Below are positions 36,339 through 43,959 of a DNA stretch of 64,000 nt, in pieces (position 1 is the stretch's first letter; each line of letters opens with the position of its first letter). The translations under genes and the position numbers were made by a program. The DNA is taken from positions 1-64,000 of the forward strand of contig CAVONV010000009.1 of the NCBI GenBank assembly GCA_963697355.1, given 5' to 3'. Origin of the DNA: CAVONV01 sp963697355 (GTDB lineage Bacteria; Acidobacteriota; Vicinamibacteria; Marinacidobacterales; DATDRI01). Under the pieces are notes generated by a model. The model was not told the DNA's origin. It did not search any database and was given only the letters and a program-made list of their open reading frames with translations.

Positions 36339-37331
36339 ATGAAGAAGCACGAAATCACACGTAGAGAGTTCGTTAAGGTAGGGACAACCGGGACGGCGGC
36401 TCTCCTGCTCGGCGGCCGGGCGGTACTGGGACGCGAGACACCTATGCCGGAGCGCCCGTTGGGTAAGACCGGACACAACGTTCGATTGTTCAGCTTGGGT
36501 GGTCAGGCCACCCTCGAAAAAGAGGGCACACTGGATGAGTCAGTTGCCATCATCAATCGTGCTATCGACCTGGGTGTCAACTACATCGACACGGCTGCCG
36601 CTTACGGGAGCGGAATTAGCCAGAAGTACATCGGCGAGGTGATGGCGACCCGTCGGAAGGAAGTATTCCTGGCAACCAAGACACACAAGCGGACCCGAGA
36701 CGAGTCCCTCCAGCTTCTCGAAGAGAGTTTGAAGTCTCTGCAAACCGATCATCTCGACCTGTGGCAGCTACACAATGTCCGAACCGACGAGCAGCTCGAG
36801 ACGATATTCGGTAAGGACGGCGCCATTGAGGCGCTCGAAAAGGCGCGTAGTGAGAAAGTTGTACGCTTCTTGGGCATTACCGGACATTTCGATCCCGACG
36901 TTTTGACGCGTGCCATCAATCGCTACGACTTCGACAGCGTTCTGCTGGCGCTCAACCCTTCGGATCCTCATTTTCACCCTTTCCAGAAGGATCTCCTGCC
37001 CCTCGCGAACGAGAAAAAGATGGGCATCATCGGCATGAAGATACCGGCCCGCGGCCGACTGTTCCGTCCGGGAGGTATCACTTCGATCAAGGACTCGATG
37101 ACTTACGTGCTGACCCACCCGGTAAGCACGGTGATCGTCGGCTGCGACAACATCAAGCAGCTCGAGGAGAACATCTCCATTGCCGCTCACTTCGAGCCGC
37201 TTCCCAAGGCAGAAATGGCCCGCTTGGAAGGCCTGACGGCTTCGTATGCCGCGGAGGCCTCTTTTTTCAAAAAGGATGGCGCCGGTTTCGGCGGCGGTGG
37301 TGGTGACGATCAGGACACGGACGACGAGTAG
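36339..37331 (+). CDS. Tat-exported aldo/keto reductase
   Basis: 330 residues. A twin-arginine signal (ITRREFVKVG then a hydrophobic stretch GTAALLLGG) directs the folded protein to the periplasm. The AKR barrel is shown by PERPLGKTGHNVRLFSLGG, NYIDTAAAYGSG (catalytic Asp and Tyr), VFLATKTHKR (Lys) and LDLWQLHNV (His). The tail is Gly/Asp-rich. The RBS AAGGAGGCC precedes the ATG. A periplasmic AKR is unusual for a NADPH enzyme, but such Tat-AKRs are common in this phylum. The cofactor source and substrate are unknown. Confidence 0.92.
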   Translation: MKKHEITRREFVKVGTTGTAALLLGGRAVLGRETPMPERPLGKTGHNVRLFSLGGQATLEKEGTLDESVAIINRAIDLGVNYIDTAAAYGSGISQKYIGEVMATRRKEVFLATKTHKRTRDESLQLLEESLKSLQTDHLDLWQLHNVRTDEQLETIFGKDGAIEALEKARSEKVVRFLGITGHFDPDVLTRAINRYDFDSVLLALNPSDPHFHPFQKDLLPLANEKKMGIIGMKIPARGRLFRPGGITSIKDSMTYVLTHPVSTVIVGCDNIKQLEENISIAAHFEPLPKAEMARLEGLTASYAAEASFFKKDGAGFGGGGGDDQDTDDE

Positions 37332-37335
37332 TAAT

Positions 37336-37376
37336 TTAAGTACTCAAGTACTCGAGTACCCAAGTGCTCGAGAATA
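37336..37376. repeat. Degenerate GTACTCAAGTACTCGAG repeat
   Basis: Short imperfect tandem and palindromic stretch built from AGTACTCAAG, TACTCGAG, TACCCAAG and TGCTCGAG. It resembles the stretch at 14.26 kb and part of the one at 62.08 kb. Confidence 0.7.
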
Positions 37377-37383
37377 GAGAGAA

Positions 37384-37423
37384 AAAAATGGGGACAGGTG
37401 GCGAATTACCCGTCCCCATTTTT
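37384..37423. terminator. Bidirectional terminator-like hairpin
   Basis: AAAAATGGGGA at 37384 pairs exactly with TCCCCATTTTT ending at 37423, with an 18-nt loop. A run of T follows the stem on both strands, so it can terminate both the aldo/keto reductase and the convergent fbaA transcripts. It includes the GGGGACAGG core of the dispersed palindrome family. Confidence 0.8.
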
Positions 37424-37442
37424 CTGTTACCGTATTTGTTGA

Positions 37443-37466
37443 CAGCTTGACAGCTTGACAGCTTGA
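37443..37466. repeat. CAGCTTGA x3 tandem repeat
   Basis: Three exact copies of an 8-bp unit (CAGCTTGA) followed by a partial fourth, just 3' of fbaA. Non-coding. Confidence 0.85.
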
Positions 37467-37502
37467 CTGCTGGCGCCCATGGTGCAAGGGCGCCCCCTTT
37501 CT

Positions 37503-38582
37503 CTATGCGATTGTGCCGACGTTTGCGAGATCTTCAAAGGCTCGTTTGAGTCTGGTCTTAAAGGAATCCTCGGCCAAACGGATCCACTTTCTCGGGTCGT
37601 AGTATTTCTTGTTCGGTTTGTCGTCGCCCTCGGGATTCCCGATTTGCCCTTGGAGATAGTCCTTCTTGTCGGCATAGTACTTGAGTACGCCGTCCCAGTA
37701 GGCCCATTGGGTGTCCGTGTCGATATTCATCTTGATGACACCATAGGAAATCGCTTCTCTGATTTCATCCGGACTCGAACCTGAGCCGCCGTGGAACACG
37801 AAGTAGAGTGGTTTTTCCTTCGTCCCGAATTTCTCCTGGACGTACTTCTGTGAGTCGAGCAAGATCTTGGGCTTGAGCTGGACATTGCCGGGCTTGTAGA
37901 CGCCGTGAACGTTGCCGAAAGCGGCGGCAATCGTGAACCGACTGCTGACTTTGTTGAGCTCTTCGTAGGCATAGGCGACGTCTTCGGGTTGTGTATATAG
38001 CCTCGAGGCATCCACATCGGAGTGGTCGACGCCATCTTCCTCGCCGCCGGTGATACCCAACTCGATTTCCAGGGTCATACCCATTTTGCTCATGCGCTCT
38101 AAGTAGCGTTTGCAGGTGTCGATGTTCTCTCGAATGGGATCTTCAGAGAGGTCGAGCATATGAGAGCTATATAGCGGCTTTCCGTGGACCTTGTGGAAAG
38201 CCTCTCCAGCCTCGAGGACACCGTCGACCCATGGAAGCAGCTTCCGGGCGCAGTGGTCGGTGTGGAGAATGACTCGGGCTCCGTACATGGCGGCGAGTTG
38301 GTGGACGTGGTGTCCCGCGGAAACAGCGCCGGCAACGGCCGACTTCTCGTTCTCGTTGCTGAGACCTTTCCCGGCAAAGAACACGCTTCCACCGTTGGAG
38401 AGCTGGATAATGACCGGCGCGCTCGCCTCGACGGCGGCTTCCATTGCAGCGTTCACCGTGCTGCTGGTGGTGACATTGACCGCGGGGAGGGCAAATTGGT
38501 TCGCTTTAGCGAAGTCGAACACCTCTTGAACCTGGTCGCCGGTGAGGACGCCTGGCGCGATTTCAAGCTTGTTTCGAGACAT
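37503..38582 (-). CDS. fbaA: Class II fructose-bisphosphate aldolase
   Basis: Zn-dependent aldolase of glycolysis and gluconeogenesis. 359 residues, the length of the class IIa E. coli enzyme. Zinc ligands and active-site segments: ILHTDHCARKLLPW, LEIELGITGGEEDG, FGNVHGVYKPGNV and FVFHGGSGS. The start MSRNKLEIAPGVLTGDQV is also family-like. Monocistronic between a terminator-like hairpin and an M19 remnant. Confidence 0.97.
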   Translation of the reverse strand: MSRNKLEIAPGVLTGDQVQEVFDFAKANQFALPAVNVTTSSTVNAAMEAAVEASAPVIIQLSNGGSVFFAGKGLSNENEKSAVAGAVSAGHHVHQLAAMYGARVILHTDHCARKLLPWVDGVLEAGEAFHKVHGKPLYSSHMLDLSEDPIRENIDTCKRYLERMSKMGMTLEIELGITGGEEDGVDHSDVDASRLYTQPEDVAYAYEELNKVSSRFTIAAAFGNVHGVYKPGNVQLKPKILLDSQKYVQEKFGTKEKPLYFVFHGGSGSSPDEIREAISYGVIKMNIDTDTQWAYWDGVLKYYADKKDYLQGQIGNPEGDDKPNKKYYDPRKWIRLAEDSFKTRLKRAFEDLANVGTIA

Positions 38583-38694
38583 CTGCGTTTCTCCATTCGT
38601 CGGGGTTGGACACCTCGGATGATCCGAGTCGCCTTGTCATTTTAGGGTGGAAACGGGCCTGTCGACCACCATCATTCCCAACTATTGGCGTATT

Positions 38695-39021
38695 CTACTT
38701 CAGATCGTCGGCTACCTGCTCCATTTCCCGCATTGCGCGCAGAAGATTACCTCCCGCGACTTTCTTCAGGTCCGTTTCGCTATGACCGCGTTTTAGGAGC
38801 TCGGCAAAGAGTAGAGGGTATTTGCTGCAGTCCTCGATCCCCACGGCCATGTAGTCTTTGTAGTAGAGATCCGAGCCGATGCCCACATGGTCGATACCTG
38901 CCACCTCGATGATGTGCTCGATGTGATTGGCAACGTCGCCCACAGTGGCCCGCGGCGGGGGATTCTCCTTGGCCCAGTCCTCGAGGCTTCGGGCGATCTG
39001 TTTGTCGTCGTCGAGCTCCTC
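38695..39021 (-). pseudogene. Membrane dipeptidase (M19) 3' remnant
   Basis: About 108 residues matching only the C-terminal part of M19 dipeptidases: SLEDWAKENPPPRATVGDVANH in overlapping pieces, then HVGIGSDL with its metal-site region, and the ending KVAGGNLLRAMREMEQVA. The metal-binding N-terminal two-thirds is missing. The open frame reaches 39021, where GAG GAG overlaps the stop of the S9 peptidase gene (39020-39022). The upstream part is thus replaced by another gene. No start codon with an RBS belongs to it. Either a real deletion or a misjoin. Confidence 0.75.
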
Positions 39022-40948
39022 ATTCGGTCTCCGGCGCTGCTTCTCCCTTTAGGTACTTGTTGAGAAACTCGACGTAGCTGTTGGAAGCAGTGATGCGGTT
39101 CGCCTTGTTGCGGAAGCCGTGGCCCTCATCGGGAAAAATGACATATTCCACGGGCACGCCGTTCGCCCGTGCTGCCTCGACGAGTTCGTCGCTTTCCACT
39201 TGAAGCACTCGGGGGTCGTTCGCTCCCTGGACCACGAGCAGCGGCTTGGCGATGTTGGCGGCGTGAAAAAGGGGTGAGTTTCCCTGCAGCCGGTCTTTGT
39301 CGGTGGCTGGGTCGCCCATCTCGTCGTAGAGTGATTCCTTGAAGCTTTCCCACCACGGTGGGATGTTCTCGAGCGTTCGCAGCCAGTTGGTCACCCCGAA
39401 GATATCGACACCTACATCGAACGCCTCAGGCTCGAATGCCAAAGCCGCCGCTACCATGTAGCCACCGTAGCTTCCACCAATGATGCCAATCTTGGACCCG
39501 TCGACCCAGTCCAGGCCCTCCAGATACTTGCGAGCCCAGACACAGTCCTTGAGGTCGACGTCGCCGTGTTTCCGATCGTCCATATGGTAGAACGTCTTTC
39601 CATATCCAGAGGAGCCTCTGTTGTTGACGGCGAGAATGGCGTAGCCGTGATTCAACAGGTGCTGGAATTCCGCGCGATAGCCCTTTCGACTTTGCCCTCC
39701 CGGCCCACCGTGAACCCAGACGAGAGCCGGCACTGGCGTTTCAGGTGAGGCGGAGTGTGGCCGGTAGAGGACCGATGGGACCTCTAATTCGTCGTAGCTC
39801 TTGTAGCGGACGACTTGGCCATCGACGAGAACCTCGCGGGCAATCTCCGGGTTGAGGCTCGAGGTCAGTTTCCGATGCTCACCCGAGCCGACGTCCAACA
39901 CATAGAGATTGTTGGGCGAGGTATCACTGTTGACGTAGAAGGCCATCTTCGTTTCGCTCGATGAGAATCTAACGCCCGTAATGTCACCGTCCGGCAAGTC
40001 CGGGAGCGCGAGCATCTCCCCGCTCCGGGTATCGACGATTTTCATGACGGTCCGGGCGTCCTCATTGGTCGCCGATACCCGGTACCGACCGTTCTCCGAG
40101 AAGGTGACATACATGACATCCCAATCGGCTTCGATGACCGCTGCATGCTCCCCGCTTGCGAGATCATAGGACCAACCTTGGGTGAATTCGCCGTGCCCGT
40201 CCGTTAAGTAATAAAGCGTCTTGCTGTCCCGAGAGAAGGTCGAGGTCGTGTACTGTATGTCCCCTTCGTGGGCGGTGATGTGTTTTGGAGGCGTTCCCGA
40301 ATGAGTCGTGTCGTAGAGATAAATGTCACTGTCGGCGCTGGTGTGGGATTTGTCGAGCGCCACCCAGCGGCCGTCCCCGCTAATATTGGCCGGCATCCAG
40401 CCTTCGTTGTTCTCGAAAATCATCTTACGCTCGTACCCATTGGTAGCGTACTGGTAGACATCAAAGTGCCTGGTATCCCGCTCGTTGGTGAGAACCCAAA
40501 AAACCTCCTTGTCTCGACTCCAACCGCCGAACATCGCTTTGAGGTTGTCTCCTGGGGTCAAGTCTTTGGTTGTGCCGTCCGTCTCCTGAACGTACAAGTG
40601 GTTGAGCTCGTTTCCACCCTGATCGGCCGTGTAGAGAAAGCGATCATCCGCGGGAAACCAGCTCACACCCATGTAGGCGTCCGTCGAGGACTGCGTCAGT
40701 TGCGTCGGTTGGCCCCCTTCGAACGGTTGGCTATAGACGTTGAAGATACCGCTGGCATCAGAGGTGATGAGAAGCCGCGCTTCATCGTGAGAAAAGGACG
40801 CTCCAAAAATCGAAGTCGTTGCGAAAAAAGCCTCAGCATCAAAGACGGGTACTTGCGGTGCAGGAGCGGTTTCTTGCGGAGGCGCGCAGCCCATCGAAAG
40901 CGCCCATAAAACAGCCGTAACTATTGCTGTGTATCTATTTAGGTGCAT
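39020..40948 (-). CDS. S9 family peptidase, predicted lipoprotein
   Basis: Prolyl-oligopeptidase-family serine peptidase of about 642 residues. The N-terminus MHLNRYTAIVTAVLWALSMGC fits a lipoprotein signal with Cys. A TolB/DPP-IV-like propeller follows (GWSRDKEVFWVLTNERDT, FSRDSKTLYYLTDG), then the hydrolase: VWVHGGPGGQSRKGY, nucleophile in GIIGGSYGGYM, acid in GANDPRV and His in PDEGHGF. The ATG at 40948 avoids an upstream polar leader from 40972. It diverges from a second S9 gene across 171 bp. Likely scavenges peptides at the envelope. Confidence 0.94.
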   Translation of the reverse strand: MHLNRYTAIVTAVLWALSMGCAPPQETAPAPQVPVFDAEAFFATTSIFGASFSHDEARLLITSDASGIFNVYSQPFEGGQPTQLTQSSTDAYMGVSWFPADDRFLYTADQGGNELNHLYVQETDGTTKDLTPGDNLKAMFGGWSRDKEVFWVLTNERDTRHFDVYQYATNGYERKMIFENNEGWMPANISGDGRWVALDKSHTSADSDIYLYDTTHSGTPPKHITAHEGDIQYTTSTFSRDSKTLYYLTDGHGEFTQGWSYDLASGEHAAVIEADWDVMYVTFSENGRYRVSATNEDARTVMKIVDTRSGEMLALPDLPDGDITGVRFSSSETKMAFYVNSDTSPNNLYVLDVGSGEHRKLTSSLNPEIAREVLVDGQVVRYKSYDELEVPSVLYRPHSASPETPVPALVWVHGGPGGQSRKGYRAEFQHLLNHGYAILAVNNRGSSGYGKTFYHMDDRKHGDVDLKDCVWARKYLEGLDWVDGSKIGIIGGSYGGYMVAAALAFEPEAFDVGVDIFGVTNWLRTLENIPPWWESFKESLYDEMGDPATDKDRLQGNSPLFHAANIAKPLLVVQGANDPRVLQVESDELVEAARANGVPVEYVIFPDEGHGFRNKANRITASNSYVEFLNKYLKGEAAPETE

Positions 40949-41119
40949 CTTGTCATTCCTCCATTGCGCCAAACGGGAGATGAAAAAGCCCCCGAAAACT
41001 AGCAGACGCGGCGGCTTTCAGCAAGTGGTGCCTGGAGCGAGACGGTGGCCGCTATTCTACCTGATTGACAGGAAGACCTCATAGGACTAGCCTTCCAGAT
41101 CGTCAAGAGGAGGGATCCC

Positions 41120-43132
41120 ATGCGGAAACTGCTAATCGTCTTGTTTGCAAGCCTGTTCGTGATGACCTGGGCGACGGCTCAACCTCAGCGCAACTTCTCC
41201 GTCGATGATGCGCTTGCTTTGAAGAATGTCTCGAGTCCTCGAATGTCTCCCGACGGCAAATGGATTGCCTTTGTCGTGAGCTCTATCGATCTCGAGGAAG
41301 ATTCCAGTTCCTCAGATCTTTACATGGTGCCCTTCGCGGGTGGCGAGCCCATCGCGATGACTCGAAGTACGGAATCCGACTCCCATCCCCGGTGGAGTCC
41401 GGACGGGCGCTACCTGGGGTTCCTTTCTAGTCGAGGAGAAGACAAGAGTCAGATCTGGCTCCTCGATCGGCGAGGCGGTGAGCCGTTTCAGTTGAGCTCG
41501 GTGAAAAGCGGCGTCAACGGTTTCGAGTGGTCGCCGGACAGTAAGAAGATCGTTTTGTTGTCGAAAGACCCCGATCCCAACGAAGAAAAGGCCGAGGGTG
41601 AGGACAAAGACAAGAAGACCAAACCTCCCATCGTCGTTACCCGGCTTCAGTTCAAACGCGATCGGGCCGGATACTTGGACGATCGACGCACCCACATCTA
41701 CGTTCTGGACGTGGAGAGCAAAAAAGAAGAACAGATCACTTCCGGGCCGTATGACGACTCGTCGCCTGCTTGGTCGCCGGACGGAAAGCAGATCGCCTTC
41801 GTCAGCAACCGTACCGAGGAGCCCGATGCCAACGATAACTCCGACATATTCGTTGTCGCGTCCGAGGGCGGTGAGCCCAGGCAGTTGACTACCAATCCCG
41901 GCACCGACCGATCTCCTGCTTGGAATCCTGATGGGGCCTCCATCGCTTACGTCTCGTCGATCAAGCCCGAGCTCATCTGGTATGCGACTAACCATCTCGC
42001 CGTTGTCGACGTGGCGTCGGGTGTGGAGAAAGTGATCACGGAATCTCTGGACCGAAACGTGGGGAATCCTCGATTCTGTTCTGAAGGAACGACCATTTTC
42101 TTCCTGCTCGAAGACAGCGCGAATCAACACCTTGCACGAATCCCGGTGTCGGGAGGCGACGTCGAGCGCATCGTGTCCGGAGAAAGAGACGTTCGCGACT
42201 ACCATATGGGACCGGATCAGAAAACGGCTCTACTCATCAGCAAACCGAGTCTCCCCTACGAGGTTTTTGCTCAAGAAGGTACGGGTGAGCCGAATCAGCT
42301 TTCGACCACCAACCAAGCGTTGCTATCCGAAGTCCGCTTGGGTGAAGTGGAGAATATCCATTTCAAGAGCAAGGACGGAACGGAAGTGGAAGGCTTTGTG
42401 ACCAAGCCTCCGGAGTTTCAACAGGGGACTCGCTATCCGACTATCCTACGCATCCACGGCGGGCCGGTCTCCCAATTTTCCAACAGTTTCAGTGCGGAGT
42501 GGCAGATCTTGGCGGGCGCAGGCTACGTCGTCGTGGCCGCCAATCCTAGAGGCTCGTCCGGATATGGTGAGGATTTCAGCAAAGCGCTTTTTGCCGATTG
42601 GGGGAACAAAGATTTCGAAGACGTCATGGCGGCGGTTGATCACGTCATCGGGCTCGGTTATGCCGATTCCAAGAGGCTGGGCGTTGGAGGTTGGAGCTAT
42701 GGCGGGATCCTGACCAACTACGTCATCACGCAGACCGATCGTTTCGAGGCGGCCATTTCGGGCGCGAGCGAGACGAACTTTCTCGCCTGCTACGGTACGG
42801 ATCACTACCAGCACGAATGGGAGAAAGAGCTCGGCTTGCCGTGGGAAAACCGTGAGCTTTATCTGAAGTTGTCGCCTATCACACGCGTGGACAAGATCGT
42901 GACGCCCACGCTCATCATGTGTGGCGAAGTCGACTGGAACGTGCCGCTCAACCAATCCGAGCAGCTCTACCAGAGCCTACGTCGATTGGGTCGCGACACG
43001 ATGTTGGTCGTTTATCCCGGCCAGAGCCACGGGATACGGAAGCCCTCGTACCAAAAAGACCGCTACGAGCGCTATCTCGAATGGTATGGCCGTCTCTTGA
43101 AAGGGGAAACGAAGAGCACCACCGAACCCTAG
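41120..43132 (+). CDS. Secreted S9 family peptidase (acylaminoacyl-peptidase-like)
   Basis: 670 residues with a signal peptide (MRKLLIVLFASLFVMTWATA). The N-terminal propeller is made of WSPDG-type blades (PRMSPDGKWIAFV, HPRWSPDGRYLGFLSS, PAWSPDGKQIAFVSN). The hydrolase domain has RIHGGPVSQFSN, nucleophile in GVGGWSYGGIL, Asp in CGEVDWNVP and His in PGQSHGI. The RBS AGAGGAGGGAT precedes the ATG. Intact. It probably cleaves N-blocked or short peptides in the periplasm. Confidence 0.94.
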   Translation: MRKLLIVLFASLFVMTWATAQPQRNFSVDDALALKNVSSPRMSPDGKWIAFVVSSIDLEEDSSSSDLYMVPFAGGEPIAMTRSTESDSHPRWSPDGRYLGFLSSRGEDKSQIWLLDRRGGEPFQLSSVKSGVNGFEWSPDSKKIVLLSKDPDPNEEKAEGEDKDKKTKPPIVVTRLQFKRDRAGYLDDRRTHIYVLDVESKKEEQITSGPYDDSSPAWSPDGKQIAFVSNRTEEPDANDNSDIFVVASEGGEPRQLTTNPGTDRSPAWNPDGASIAYVSSIKPELIWYATNHLAVVDVASGVEKVITESLDRNVGNPRFCSEGTTIFFLLEDSANQHLARIPVSGGDVERIVSGERDVRDYHMGPDQKTALLISKPSLPYEVFAQEGTGEPNQLSTTNQALLSEVRLGEVENIHFKSKDGTEVEGFVTKPPEFQQGTRYPTILRIHGGPVSQFSNSFSAEWQILAGAGYVVVAANPRGSSGYGEDFSKALFADWGNKDFEDVMAAVDHVIGLGYADSKRLGVGGWSYGGILTNYVITQTDRFEAAISGASETNFLACYGTDHYQHEWEKELGLPWENRELYLKLSPITRVDKIVTPTLIMCGEVDWNVPLNQSEQLYQSLRRLGRDTMLVVYPGQSHGIRKPSYQKDRYERYLEWYGRLLKGETKSTTEP

Positions 43133-43143
43133 CGGGGCGCCAA

Positions 43144-43191
43144 GCGTTCGGAATGGGGTCAGGCCAGGTCAGGCCCCACAGCGTTCGGAAT
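43144..43191. repeat. 11-bp direct repeats around a GGGGTCAGG palindromic core
   Basis: GCGTTCGGAAT occurs exactly at 43144-43154 and 43181-43191, flanking a 26-bp core that begins GGGGTCAGGCC and ends GGTCAGGCCCCACA. The layout resembles a target-site duplication around a short insertion, or a REP unit pair. Lies in the decayed 3' part of the VOC remnant. Confidence 0.65.
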
Positions 43192-43395
43192 TTGTGGAAG
43201 ACTGCCGATGCTCTGTCTATTGGCGATTCCTACAAGGCTGCTCGGTGGGCATCCTCGAAGGCCTCGGGCAGCGTATAACTGAACGGTTTGAATGAGGTTG
43301 CCGTAGGTATCATCGAAAACGGCAACGGTTGGTCCTTGTTCTATTTTCGTTGGCTTCGAAGGAAATTGGACGCCCCGATCTCTCAGTCTGTCGGG
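43159..43395 (-). pseudogene. VOC/glyoxalase-family 3' remnant
   Basis: Residues encoded at about 43272-43392 read RLRDRGVQFPSKPTKIEQGP and VAVFDDTYGNLIQTVQ, the last beta-strand module of VOC/glyoxalase proteins (Asp/Gly/Asn turn before the final strand). Everything 5' of it is missing; the frame upstream overlaps the membrane-protein gene out of phase. The tail after VQLYAAR is not VOC-like and runs into repeats. A decayed gene end. Confidence 0.55.
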
Positions 43396-43817
43396 ATGAG
43401 TTTCCGGCTCATCTGCCCTAAAGGGGGTGCCATTACACCGAAAGTAACCACAAGCAACCGAGGGTCGATCGGGCTCACCGGCCCGAGCACCAATTCCACG
43501 AGGACCATAAGCCACCCTAGGATAGCTCCCAGTGCAGACACCCACGCGGTCACTGTGAAGAAGGTCCGCGTACCACGACCGGATCTAGCCACGATTCTAG
43601 CCTTACCCAGCACATGCGTGAACAGGAGGCTGGCACCGGCAAGCAAGACCAGGGCCGCCGCGAGCGCGGCGAACTCGGCTGCCCCAAGAGAACGATTCAA
43701 CAAGCAAACTCCCAAATTTCTAGTCGCCTTTGCTGTAGGCGTTTCTACATGCGTGATCTGGTTCCAAACTGTTGGATTAGTTGTACAGCTGCTACTATCT
43801 GGATTATACCAAAGCAA
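43383..43817 (-). CDS. Small hypothetical membrane protein
   Basis: Open frame of 144 residues with two or three likely transmembrane helices: EFAALAAALVLLAGASLLFTH in overlapping pieces, TVTAWVSALGAILGWLMVLV and a weaker LLVVTFGVMAPPLG. No family recognised. The first 30 residues are polar and poorly convincing, so the real start may be a later codon. It overlaps the VOC remnant at its 3' end. Confidence 0.4.
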   Translation of the reverse strand: MLWYNPDSSSCTTNPTVWNQITHVETPTAKATRNLGVCLLNRSLGAAEFAALAAALVLLAGASLLFTHVLGKARIVARSGRGTRTFFTVTAWVSALGAILGWLMVLVELVLGPVSPIDPRLLVVTFGVMAPPLGQMSRKLIPTD

Positions 43818-43959
43818 GGAGAACGTCTCGGGCGGAATCCATGCGGCTGACGTTGTCCCCGTTTTTGCTGGAGGGTTTTTTTCTCGTGGAGTTGTTGCGG
43901 TGTCGATTAGGATGCTTGGGTTGACTGTACCCAGATAAGCGGAAAAGAAAGGGAGTCGA

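Noticed and set aside
37443..37466. Tandem 8-bp repeats considered as CRISPR
   Set aside because: Units are directly adjacent with no spacers and no cas genes occur in the window.
41312..42205. 297-codon minus-strand open frame inside the S9 peptidase gene
   Set aside because: Antisense shadow of a well-supported peptidase.
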